In this document: piece after piece, positions 1-6,252 of the stretch | How the letters are laid out: the number at the start of each line of letters is the position of its first letter | How positions within the stretch are numbered: position 1 is the first letter of the stretch | Made by a program: the position numbers and the translations under genes | Virus record (IMG/VR): IMGVR_UViG_3300048925_000213 | Coordinates: 1-33,330 of that record | Reading direction: 5' to 3' (one strand) | DNA from: a virus | DNA length: 33,330 nt | Notes under the pieces: generated by a model | Seen by the model: the letters and a program-made list of their open reading frames with translations, nothing else | The model's database searches: none | Told to the model about the DNA's origin: nothing

Positions 1-1
1 T

Positions 2-193
2 CTGAAGAGCTACAGTGCGGACGACGGCTGGGATCCGTACCTTGAGCTGACGGCGAGCTATAACTTCCTCGGTGACTGGAACGTCTACGGTACCGGGCGC
101 TATGAGCGTCTGAGCGATGAAGTGAAGGACAGCCCGATGGTTGATAAGTCCTGGGCGGGCATATTCTCAGTCGGTGTGTCCTACAAGTTCTGA
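2..193 (+). CDS. mipA: MipA/OmpV family outer-membrane protein, C-terminal end (partial)
   Basis: This is the last 63 codons of a gene that begins outside the window. The residues alternate as in outer-membrane beta strands, for example LELTASYNFLGDWNVYGTGR, and the protein ends in SVGVSYKF, with a terminal Phe typical of Bam-assembled porin-like proteins. MipA is a scaffold that binds the lytic transglycosylase MltA and penicillin-binding protein 1B. The identity rests on family resemblance and on synteny: the gene after the prophage looks like yeaE, which follows mipA in E. coli. The stop codon lies 35 bp before the prophage core, so the gene itself is intact. Confidence 0.75.
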   Translation: MKSYSADDGWDPYLELTASYNFLGDWNVYGTGRYERLSDEVKDSPMVDKSWAGIFSVGVSYKF

Positions 194-228
194 TTGTGCA
201 TTAAAACAGTGCAATCATTGCATCAAAA

Positions 229-245
229 CGGGGCGCTTGCGCCCC
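229..245. repeat. attL core
   Basis: The 17 bases cggggcgcttgcgcccc recur identically at 33119-33135. Host sequence (mipA) lies on one side and phage arm sites plus the integrase gene on the other, as expected of a P2-type attL. The exact crossover point within the core cannot be told from one sequence. Confidence 0.7.
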
Positions 246-250
246 TTTTT
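230..250 (+). terminator. mipA intrinsic terminator, overlapping attL
   Basis: A GC-rich hairpin (ggggc-gcttgc-gcccc) is followed directly by TTTTT, 37 bp after the mipA stop. The hairpin is also the left copy of the attachment core. The T-tract lies on the phage side of the core and differs from the sequence after the right copy (GTTTG), so the T-run was probably supplied by the phage on integration. Confidence 0.7.
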
Positions 251-336
251 AACATCTGCAAAAACAATAACTTATATTCAAATCAAGCAGTTACCACCTC
301 AACGAAACCAACCAAAACCCCTCTAAATCAATCCTG

Positions 337-377
337 TGTGGTCAAAATGTGGATCACTGCTTTTTCTATTGTGGTCA
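337..377 (+). promoter_or_regulatory. Integrase arm-type binding sites, left arm
   Basis: TGTGGTCA occurs at 337-344 and 370-377, and TGTGGATC at 348-355. They resemble the P2 integrase arm consensus TGTGGACA. The pair at 337-355 is copied with the same 3-nt spacing at 33053-33071 beside attR. The sites lie between the core and the end of int, where P2-type arm sites are found. The rest of 246-391 shows no gene. Confidence 0.6.
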
Positions 378-391
378 CTTTGGGGCAGGGA

Positions 392-1384
392 TCAGTCGAG
401 GTTAACCAGCGGGTTTAACGTCACTGCATCAGCCAGGTGATCGGGTGAGAAATGCGCGTAAACCATAGTCTGGTTAATGCTGGAATGGCCCAGAATGCGC
501 TGTAAAACGAGGATGTTGCCGCCGTTCGCCATAAAGTGGCTGGCAAAGGTGTGACGAAATACATGTGTGGCCTGACCTGCGGGTATTTCAGGGGCAACGC
601 GTTTAAGTGTCTTACGGGCAAGGTCGTAATCAATGTTTGGGAAAAGCAACCGGCCTTCGCCCTCGGTGATCTCCTTCGCCAGTTCGGCGGTAATGGGAAC
701 TGTTCGGTGCTGCCCGTTTTTGGTTTCGGTGTAAGTGACACGATCGCTGTATACGCGATCGCGTGTGAGTCTGGCCGCTTCATTCCAGCGGGCACCTGTT
801 GAAAGGCATAGCTTTGCAGCTTTCAGGTTGTCGCCCTCGAAAGCGGAGAGAACGCGGCGGATCGCGTCTTTGGTCAGGAAGCCTAATTCCGTTTGAGGTA
901 ATTTCAGTTCGCTGAGTTCGGTTAATGGATTTTGATCATGAAATAAACCCAGCTCCCGCAGCTTGTTGAACATCGCTTTTAGATCGCGGTGTTCGTTGTT
1001 GACGGTCTTACGGGCAATGCCATCTGTAATACGCTTTGCCCGGTACTGTGCAAACGCTTCGGGTGTAACGTCGATCGCGCGCGGGAAACCTAACCGGCGA
1101 TCGGTGGCCTTTAGTTTTACGTGACGGTTTTCGCCATCTTTCAGTGTGCTGCCGCAGCGATCCCACCATAGTGCTATCAGGTCCGTAAGTGAACTTCGGT
1201 CCCTGGGTTTATCAACCCATTCCTTGTTGTGATGGGTTGCGATGGCCCATCGTTCATATTGCTGGGCCTCGGATTTGGTAGCGAATTTCTTGCGGATTCG
1301 CTTACCGTTACGCCCCTGTGGCCTTACATCCACCATCCAGCCATCGCTACCCAGTGATTTAATCGTCATGTCAAAAACACTCAC
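392..1384 (-). CDS. int: P2-like tyrosine-recombinase integrase
   Basis: The product is 330 aa, against 337 for P2 Int, and is similar along its whole length, including an N-terminal arm-binding region (VDVRPQGRNGKRIRKKF). The catalytic residues are visible: Arg199 in LSTGARWNEAARL, His274 and Arg277 in THVFRHTF, His300 in LGHSS and nucleophile Tyr309 in MVYAHF. It catalyses integration and, with Cox, excision at the att sites. It is transcribed leftward behind the C gene, so the same transcript probably makes both. The first codon used here is GTG at 1384. An in-frame ATG at 1369 is an alternative, and neither has a strong ribosome-binding site. Confidence 0.95.
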   Translation of the reverse strand: MSVFDMTIKSLGSDGWMVDVRPQGRNGKRIRKKFATKSEAQQYERWAIATHHNKEWVDKPRDRSSLTDLIALWWDRCGSTLKDGENRHVKLKATDRRLGFPRAIDVTPEAFAQYRAKRITDGIARKTVNNEHRDLKAMFNKLRELGLFHDQNPLTELSELKLPQTELGFLTKDAIRRVLSAFEGDNLKAAKLCLSTGARWNEAARLTRDRVYSDRVTYTETKNGQHRTVPITAELAKEITEGEGRLLFPNIDYDLARKTLKRVAPEIPAGQATHVFRHTFASHFMANGGNILVLQRILGHSSINQTMVYAHFSPDHLADAVTLNPLVNLD

Positions 1385-1451
1385 CCAAAGAAACTAACAA
1401 TCTCGCTGCAAATACCACCGTTGCCCCAATTTTTATAAATCCTGTAGATAG

Positions 1452-1754
1452 TTAGCCAGCCTTCTGGCCTTTTTGGGGGCTGGAGATGTTGCCTTGCCCA
1501 TCAGGGGAGAGAGCCGGGGATATTTGTCCCGATTCTGGTGCTATTTGGTCAGTCATTAACCAAAGTGTGTATTTCGTAAATCGGGGGTGCTGAGTGATCA
1601 TCATAAGAAATTCACTGCCAATACTTTTAGTCCTCCCTGTTTCATAACGCTTTGTATTGCCAGCAGGTACGCCGGTTATCTGCTCAAACTCATCCCGGCT
1701 CAATCCTTCAGCTTCACGAATGAGTCTTAATTTTTCGCCTACGTCGCTTGACAT
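1452..1754 (-). CDS. C: P2-type C repressor
   Basis: The 100-aa protein matches P2 C (99 aa) in length and pattern. A helix-turn-helix spans about residues 19-41 (LSRDEFEQITGVPAGNTKRY). The central stretch FTKYTLWLMTDQIAPESGQI is close to P2 C. It is a dimeric lysogeny repressor that shuts off the early promoter and competes with Cox. It has no peptidase domain, so a direct RecA-dependent self-cleavage route is not expected. Its start codon touches the first of two operator-like palindromes, which suggests autoregulation. A possible ribosome-binding AGGGGA lies about 12 nt upstream. Confidence 0.92.
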   Translation of the reverse strand: MSSDVGEKLRLIREAEGLSRDEFEQITGVPAGNTKRYETGRTKSIGSEFLMMITQHPRFTKYTLWLMTDQIAPESGQISPALSPDGQGNISSPQKGQKAG

Positions 1755-1803
1755 GGTACGTATTTGTCCCCTAATCTTTGCTCAAGGGTACGTATTTGTA
1801 CCC
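1754..1803. promoter_or_regulatory. C operators between divergent C and cox-like genes
   Basis: Two copies of ggtacgtatttgt (1755-1767 and 1787-1799) lie 32 bp apart, about three helical turns. The second copy sits in a full palindrome, gggtac-N6-gtaccc (1786-1803). The first is the weaker tggtac-N6-gtcccc (1754-1771). P2 C also binds two direct-repeat operators between C and cox. I could not assign convincing -35 and -10 boxes, so promoter positions are left open. Confidence 0.75.
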
Positions 1804-1841
1804 AAAAGAAACCAATCTAAACCGATCCTAAAGGATAGCCC

Positions 1842-2186
1842 ATGACGACAACGCGGAAAAGCACCACTGAAAAGGCTGCGTCTTCAAAGGTGCGTAAAAT
1901 CACAGATTTACCAGTCTGCGGCACTAAAGAACGCGAAGCCATGACACTGGCTCTTGCGTATCTGACTGAGAAAGGCATCAAGCCACGCATGACACTCAAA
2001 GAGTTTGCAGAGTTTTACGGCATGGATTTGCGTCAAGTGCAAAGCGATGCTGAGCGCAGTTATTTGCCACTGGTGCCGAGAGCAATACCAGGCCGCAGAG
2101 AGTTATTGCAGGTCAACATGGTGGCGTATTACGCCCGTATGTATTTGGACGGCTTCAACCATCTGGATAAAGCCTCTGCTTTTTAG
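1842..2186 (+). CDS. cox: Cox-like excisionase and early regulator
   Basis: The 114-aa basic protein begins 88 bp from the start of C on the opposite strand, the place of Cox in P2 (91 aa) and Apl in 186. AAGGA at 1831-1835 fits as its ribosome-binding site. Residues about 45-85 (MTLKEFAEFYGMDLRQVQSD, then PLVPRAIPGRRELLQVNM) read like a winged-helix or MerR/AlpA-type DNA-binding domain. By position it should direct excision with Int and repress the C promoter. The sequence is clearly diverged from P2 Cox, so the name rests mainly on synteny and fold type. The first 30 residues are a Lys/Thr-rich extension. Confidence 0.65.
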   Translation: MTTTRKSTTEKAASSKVRKITDLPVCGTKEREAMTLALAYLTEKGIKPRMTLKEFAEFYGMDLRQVQSDAERSYLPLVPRAIPGRRELLQVNMVAYYARMYLDGFNHLDKASAF

Positions 2187-2232
2187 ATGGGAATAAGTCG
2201 TGAACCCAATCTGTTCTTTGGTGAGTTAAAAA

Positions 2233-2493
2233 ATGAAAAAGCGCTATTCACAACATGGGTCACATGCTGGAAGCATTCCGGGTTTGGTTCAGGTAAGCAA
2301 AAACGTTTATGTCTTTAACGGCTTCACTATCCGTAAATCACCGCGCAATGCTTTTAACAGAAGTAATTCATACCTCATTAATAAGCGGGATGATAACGGC
2401 AATATTGATAATTATTATGGTCGTGACTTTGCATTAGCTGAAGCAATGCGAACAATTGAACGGCTGAATAGAGGCAGGAATCATGAAGGTTGA
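2233..2493 (+). CDS. Small early phage protein, unknown function
   Basis: The 86-aa protein is rich in basic and Asn/Tyr residues (KNVYVFNGFTIRKSPRNAFN). I recognise no domain. It begins 46 bp after the cox-like gene behind a weak GGTGAG site, and its end overlaps the next small gene by 11 nt, so it belongs to the early operon. DNA here is more AT-rich than in the structural genes. Confidence 0.6.
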   Translation: MKKRYSQHGSHAGSIPGLVQVSKNVYVFNGFTIRKSPRNAFNRSNSYLINKRDDNGNIDNYYGRDFALAEAMRTIERLNRGRNHEG

Positions 2494-2656
2494 AATATTT
2501 ATCGGCCTTTCTATTTTTGCTGTGCTTGTTTTGTATCTAATTCAATTCCTGATCAGACAGCGAATAGAAAACGCTAAGCAGAAAAGAATTAAGGCGCTTG
2601 CTGAATATCAAGCCCGCCGTGAAGAAGTTGAACTAAAAGCCCGTAGGCAACTGTAG
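2483..2656 (+). CDS. 57-aa single-pass membrane protein
   Basis: This small gene starts inside the end of the previous one, with AGGAA just upstream as ribosome-binding site. The product has a short N-terminus, one strongly hydrophobic helix at about residues 5-24 (IFIGLSIFAVLVLYLIQFLI), and a highly charged helical tail rich in Lys, Arg and Glu. This layout predicts an inner-membrane anchor with a cytoplasmic coiled-coil tail. The function is unknown. A role in altering host division or blocking superinfection is only a possibility. Confidence 0.6.
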   Translation: MKVEIFIGLSIFAVLVLYLIQFLIRQRIENAKQKRIKALAEYQARREEVELKARRQL

Positions 2657-2668
2657 CAGGTATACGAT

Positions 2669-2896
2669 ATGAACGATAACGCACCATCACTTGCCAGCCT
2701 GTTAAAGCATGGTTGCCAGGTCACGCACTACCGCAATACACGCGGCTGGATTGAATGCCCGGACGGCCGCTTCTTTAAGCCGGAGCCGAACAAGGTACGT
2801 TTTATTAAGGGCATGAATAAGCCTTTTGTTTATACGAGTAAGATAAATAAAGGGCTGTTAGCAACTCTGGTCAGGGCGTTAAAGAAACTCTTGTAA
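2669..2896 (+). CDS. fil: Fil-family phage filamentation protein
   Basis: The 75-aa protein has the pattern MNDNAPSLASLLKHGC followed by RGWIECPDGRFFKPEP. It resembles small P2/186-group proteins annotated as the Fil family. Phage 186 Fil makes host cells filament when expressed and is an early lytic protein. The C-terminus is basic (TLVRALKKLL). It lies 12 bp after the membrane microprotein in the early operon. The assignment is from memory of the family motif and is moderately sure. Confidence 0.6.
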   Translation: MNDNAPSLASLLKHGCQVTHYRNTRGWIECPDGRFFKPEPNKVRFIKGMNKPFVYTSKINKGLLATLVRALKKLL

Positions 2897-2916
2897 CATC
2901 GTTGGGAGCGGCTTGC

Positions 2917-3189
2917 ATGTTTACTGAAGAGAAAACATCTTGGGAGCGGGAAATGTTGATCCGCGAATCAATTGAAAGCGCCGAAAAAGGTTTTACCGTT
3001 CAGCTTAAAAATGGTTCGCGTATCTATATAACACCAGACAGCCCGACAATTGATTTGATTGTCTATGGCCTTGAAAAGTCAATCAGGGGAAATCATGAGC
3101 GTGCACGTATGACGTTCATTGATTTTCTTTATTACTGGCATGAAAGGCTGTTCAGACAGATAAAAAGAAAACCTCGCACCACTCATTAA
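2917..3189 (+). CDS. Early phage protein, unknown function
   Basis: The 90-aa protein has an acidic N-terminal half (EKTSWEREMLIRESIESAEKG) and a helical C-terminal half ending in a basic tail (RLFRQIKRKPRTTH). The ATG at 2917 is preferred because GGGAG lies 8 nt upstream. An in-frame TTG at 2902 has no comparable site. I do not recognise a family. It sits in line with the early operon, 20 bp after the Fil-like gene. Confidence 0.6.
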   Translation: MFTEEKTSWEREMLIRESIESAEKGFTVQLKNGSRIYITPDSPTIDLIVYGLEKSIRGNHERARMTFIDFLYYWHERLFRQIKRKPRTTH

Positions 3190-3210
3190 TTAATCCGCAT
3201 TAAAAAACAT

Positions 3211-3225
3211 CGGCATTTTTTGCCG
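3211..3225 (+). terminator. Short hairpin in early operon, possible attenuator
   Basis: CGGCA and TGCCG pair around a TTTTT loop, followed 20-25 nt later by a T-rich stretch. The stem is short and the T-run is displaced, so this may be a weak attenuator or nothing. It lies in the only sizeable gap (3190-3257) in this part of the early operon. Confidence 0.25.
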
Positions 3226-3257
3226 GGGCTTCGTTTTGCCTTTTTCAGGAGGTAGTT

Positions 3258-3482
3258 ATGTCGGTCAAGTCAATAAAGCTGGATAGCGAGATAAGCGATC
3301 CAGAGTTTGTGGCAATAAGCGCCAGCGCCCGCAAGGGTGAACGCGTTCACCTTCTTGGCATGCTGCGAATTCGCATGGCCCAACTGAAAAAGGAAAGCGC
3401 CACCTCTGAAGAGATTTTTTCATCCGTCGAGCAGTGGATCTGCAACCGCGAAATAACCAATAGTGAGGACAAAAACCAATGA
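3258..3482 (+). CDS. DUF2732-like small phage protein
   Basis: The 74-aa protein has a strong ribosome-binding site (AGGAGG, 3247-3252). The central helix ARKGERVHLLGMLRIRMAQL resembles small P2-group early proteins annotated DUF2732. No function is known for that family. Its TGA overlaps the ATG of the next gene in an ATGA junction, so the two are translationally coupled. The family call is tentative. Confidence 0.6.
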   Translation: MSVKSIKLDSEISDPEFVAISASARKGERVHLLGMLRIRMAQLKKESATSEEIFSSVEQWICNREITNSEDKNQ

Positions 3483-3727
3483 ACAACGTCATGTTAAATG
3501 TGCATCCACGTCTTTCAATAGCTTGCAGTGCGCCATTGCATGTATTCCTCAGGGCCGCCGCAGCCCTGAAATGCTTTGCTCGCGGTCGGCGCAACTTCTC
3601 CCGCGTCAAACCGCACTCCTATCTTGTGATCCGTATTGGCCGTCGCTGGCGCTTGCTCAGCAAGAACGGCGGCGCTCAGTGGCGACTTCTGACCCATGAA
3701 ACCTACAACCAGGAGTTTCGTAAATGA
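3479..3727 (+). CDS. Small basic phage protein, unknown function
   Basis: The 82-aa protein is Arg- and Ala-rich and ends in SYLVIRIGRRWRLLSKNGG followed by QWRLLTHETYNQ. I recall this ending from several enterobacterial phage early proteins of unknown function. It overlaps both neighbours by ATGA junctions, which supports real translation. A class of phage cell-division-inhibitor-like proteins carries a similar ending, but I cannot confirm the link. Confidence 0.55.
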   Translation: MNNVMLNVHPRLSIACSAPLHVFLRAAAALKCFARGRRNFSRVKPHSYLVIRIGRRWRLLSKNGGAQWRLLTHETYNQEFRK

Positions 3728-3918
3728 GCTACTCACCTGAATACATCAAAGGTGCCATTGCAGCGCTTAACGAAGTTAAAGCCAGCGGCCTAGCAATGGC
3801 AATGCATGTAGGAATTATTCACGGAAAGGAGTCCGGTGAGGGGGTGAAGAGTTTGTTTGATAGTGTTGCTGATCCGCTGATCGGGAAATACAAAACAGCG
3901 GGGACGAAAGATGATTAA
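3724..3918 (+). CDS. Small early phage protein, unknown function
   Basis: The 64-aa protein begins in an ATGA overlap with the gene before and ends 8 nt inside the methylase gene. It is a mostly helical, weakly hydrophobic sequence (YIKGAIAALNEVKASGLAMA) with no motif I recognise. Tight overlaps on both sides show it is part of the early operon and may couple translation of the methylase. Confidence 0.55.
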   Translation: MSYSPEYIKGAIAALNEVKASGLAMAMHVGIIHGKESGEGVKSLFDSVADPLIGKYKTAGTKDD

Positions 3919-4876
3919 GTCACCTCTGAAATGGGCGGGCGGCAAGACGCGTGTTATGCCGCGACTGCTCAAGCATTTGCCGAAAGCTGATTGCCTGATT
4001 GAGCCGTTTGTTGGTAGTGGGGCTGTATTTATGAATACGGAATACCGCCGCTATGTGCTTTGCGACAGCAATCTGAATTTGATCAACTTTTTCCGTCAAT
4101 TAACAGGCCGCCTGGAAGATACGATTGCCGGTTGCCGCTGGCTTTTCAAAGGCGGAAATAGTGCCGATGAATATTACAAGCGACGTGCTGAGTTTAATTC
4201 ACTTGCTCAAAAAGCGGACTCTGATCCGGACGCAGCATTACTTCTTGCTTCCTATTTCCTGTACCTGAATCGCCACGGATATAACGGGCTATACCGCGTT
4301 AATCAGAAAGGTGAATTTAACGTTCCTTTCGGCAAGTATGCCGAGCCTTACTTTCCTGAAGTGGAAATGCGCTTATTCGCCGAAAAGGCTAGCGACACAA
4401 AAGCAGTCTTTATCCATAGTGATTTCCGCCAATCTATCCCTGACGTTATGCAACTCGCGCATGACGCGGTGATTTATTGTGACCCGCCCTATATCCCTGC
4501 GAGCGACACCGCCAATTTCACCGCCTACGGCAAGCCATTTACCCTGGATGATCACCGCGCTCTGGTGGCGGCTCTTGTGGCTGTCAACCGTCAGTACGCC
4601 ACCCGCTCGATCATCTCAAACAGCGATACGCCTGAAACACGCGAAATTTATTCCGCCTTCAACCTTCACTCTCTGAGTGTCCGTCGTTCCGTGAGCGCCA
4701 AAAGCCGCGATATGGCTGGCGAGGTTATTGGCGTTCTTCGCGTGTGTGATGGCTGTGACCGTGCTGGCGGTGGTTGCTGCCCGGATTGTGGACCGGTAAT
4801 GGGTGATGCGACTTACGCCGGTATGTTTTTAGGCTTTGACCCTGCCCAGGGCTGTGAAACGCAGGAGCCTTTCTGA
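3911..4876 (+). CDS. dam: DNA adenine methylase, Dam (D12) class
   Basis: The 321-aa N6-adenine methyltransferase has PLKWAGGK (residues 5-12) and FVGSGAVF (33-40) for S-adenosylmethionine binding, RHGYNGLYR (121-129) and the catalytic DPPY (191-194). Dam-type enzymes methylate GATC, though the target here is inferred. An unusual C-terminal extension carries Cys279, Cys282, Cys289, Cys290 and Cys293, which looks like a zinc ribbon and may add DNA binding. Methylation in the early operon could protect phage DNA from restriction or affect phage promoters. No cognate restriction gene is nearby. The gene overlaps both neighbours. Confidence 0.92.
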   Translation: MIKSPLKWAGGKTRVMPRLLKHLPKADCLIEPFVGSGAVFMNTEYRRYVLCDSNLNLINFFRQLTGRLEDTIAGCRWLFKGGNSADEYYKRRAEFNSLAQKADSDPDAALLLASYFLYLNRHGYNGLYRVNQKGEFNVPFGKYAEPYFPEVEMRLFAEKASDTKAVFIHSDFRQSIPDVMQLAHDAVIYCDPPYIPASDTANFTAYGKPFTLDDHRALVAALVAVNRQYATRSIISNSDTPETREIYSAFNLHSLSVRRSVSAKSRDMAGEVIGVLRVCDGCDRAGGGCCPDCGPVMGDATYAGMFLGFDPAQGCETQEPF

Positions 4877-5082
4877 TGACCATCAAAAAGACTCATACGG
4901 GCATCGTTATTACCAAAGACGGCCCGCAGCGCAAGAAGTTGCACCAGACGGAATCCATGTGGGTAGTCGGCAAAACAGAGTGTTACCGGAAAGATACCGG
5001 TAAACGCCACTTTGCCGAACATACCCGCCGTCGATTGCTGCTTGATTCAATTGAAGAGATTCAGGAGGGCGTCACCCGATGA
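4876..5082 (+). CDS. Small basic phage protein, unknown function
   Basis: The 68-aa, Lys/Arg-rich protein (GIVITKDGPQRKKLHQTESM) is coupled to the methylase by a TGATG overlap. A similar sequence is, as I recall, common in P2-like prophages of Salmonella and relatives, with no known function. Its strong positive charge would suit nucleic acid binding, but that is inference. Confidence 0.55.
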   Translation: MTIKKTHTGIVITKDGPQRKKLHQTESMWVVGKTECYRKDTGKRHFAEHTRRRLLLDSIEEIQEGVTR

Positions 5083-5252
5083 ACACAGTTGATGCAGTAG
5101 TAACGCGCGTGTTTGATGTTCGCCCATATCGTGATTTCTGGATCGTGGAAGTAGAGGTGATGAGATGGGGTGCATGTAGTCAGACCACTCTCATTTGTAA
5201 TACCGAAAAAGAAGCTCGTCAGGTTAAGTCCGGCGACACCGTGACAGTTTAG
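5079..5252 (+). CDS. 57-aa phage protein, unknown function
   Basis: The ATG overlaps the TGA of the gene before (ATGA), with AGGAGG 15 nt upstream. The product is MNTVDAVVTRVFDVRPYRDF, then a beta-rich body ending in SGDTVTV. The alternating pattern suggests a small beta-barrel (OB- or SH3-like). No family was recognised. It lies 10 bp before the cytosine methylase gene. Confidence 0.5.
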   Translation: MNTVDAVVTRVFDVRPYRDFWIVEVEVMRWGACSQTTLICNTEKEARQVKSGDTVTV

Positions 5253-5262
5253 GCGGTGCTTG

Positions 5263-6252
5263 ATGACGGCTTACTACAACGAGATCGACCCATTCGCCGC
5301 GCAATGGCTGCGCAACCTGATCGACGCCGGGAATATTGCCCCTGGTGTCGTTGACACTCGCTCAATTGAGGAAGTAACCGCAAATGACCTTAAAGGATTC
5401 ACGCAATGCCACTTCTTTGCCGGGATCGGTGTCTGGTCTTACGCCCTGCGGCGTGCCGGATGGCCCGATGATCGCCCCGTCTGGACAGGTTCGTGCCCTT
5501 GTCAGCCTTTCAGCGCCTGCGGAAAGCGGCAGGGATTTGACGACCCCCGCCACCACTGGCCCTCATGGGTTCACCTTATTAAGGAGTGCGCGCCTCACGT
5601 TGTCTTTGGGGAACAGGTTGCAAGCAAAGACGGCCTCGCATGGCTCGACACTGTACAGGCTGATCTGGAAAACGCGGATTATGCCTTCGCAGGTTTCGAT
5701 CTCTGCGCTGCGGGCTTCGGTGCGCCGCACATCAGGCAGCGTCTTTTCTGGGTGGCCAACGCCGACAGCGAGATCGGGAACGGGGCCGGGAAATCAAGGC
5801 CGACTGGGCGGATTGAACTTGCAGACGGCGGCGGCTTTATCGGGGTGGACTACGCCGAGTGCGAGCGACGGGAAGCGGGGCGGAACCGGGATTACTCCGG
5901 GTATGTCAGGCAGCAGTCTGGCGCAATTAGTGAAGCTGGCCGGTTGGCCGACACCAGCAGCAACGGACGGGAAAGGCGGTTATCAGGGTGGGAGAGTTCG
6001 AAACGGGAAGATATCAACGGATCGGCTGGATGTGACAGCGCAGCTTGTGGAACCAATGCGGTTAACGGTTTCTGGGGATCTGCTGACTGGCTCTTCTGCC
6101 GCGATGGAAAGTGGAGGCCAGTTAAACCCGGAATTAGCCCTTTGGTTGATGGGGTTGCCGGACGAGTGGGCCAGCTGCGCGCCTACGGTAACGCCATCGT
6201 TGCGCCGGTCGCAGAAGCGTTTATAACCGCATATCTGGAAAGTGCGCAATGA
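5263..6252 (+). CDS. dcm: C5-cytosine DNA methyltransferase
   Basis: The 329-aa protein has the ordered 5mC-methylase motifs: FFAGIG (motif I), TGSCPCQPFSACG with the catalytic Cys (IV), FGEQVAS (a variant of ENV, VI), FGAPHIRQRLFWVA (VIII) and a C-terminal AYGNAIV (X). The region between VIII and X is the expected target-recognition zone. It lacks a partner endonuclease and probably protects phage DNA. The ATG at 5263 is preferred over a TTG three bases earlier. A second frame stays open through most of the gene (5384-6226, listed separately). The stop overlaps the start of gene A (ATGA). Confidence 0.9.
   Translation: MTAYYNEIDPFAAQWLRNLIDAGNIAPGVVDTRSIEEVTANDLKGFTQCHFFAGIGVWSYALRRAGWPDDRPVWTGSCPCQPFSACGKRQGFDDPRHHWPSWVHLIKECAPHVVFGEQVASKDGLAWLDTVQADLENADYAFAGFDLCAAGFGAPHIRQRLFWVANADSEIGNGAGKSRPTGRIELADGGGFIGVDYAECERREAGRNRDYSGYVRQQSGAISEAGRLADTSSNGRERRLSGWESSKREDINGSAGCDSAACGTNAVNGFWGSADWLFCRDGKWRPVKPGISPLVDGVAGRVGQLRAYGNAIVAPVAEAFITAYLESAQ
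5384..6226 (+). other. Long alternative-frame ORF inside dcm
   Basis: A 280-codon open frame runs in the +1 frame of dcm. Its translation has the repeated pattern GWPTPTARSG, GWTTPSASDG, GWPTPAATDGKGG and the ending GGQLNPELALWLMGLPDEW. I recognise this as a protein family often annotated in other phages as hypothetical or methylase-like. The same DNA in the dcm frame gives clear methylase motifs, so most copies of that family may be frame-shifted readings of dcm. It could instead be a real overlapping gene or a remnant of a frame switch. No good ribosome-binding site was seen. Confidence 0.3.

Noticed and set aside
2187-2318. 43-codon ORF starting right after the cox-like stop
   Set aside because: It overlaps the better 86-aa ORF in another frame, has no convincing ribosome-binding site and ends in random-looking sequence.
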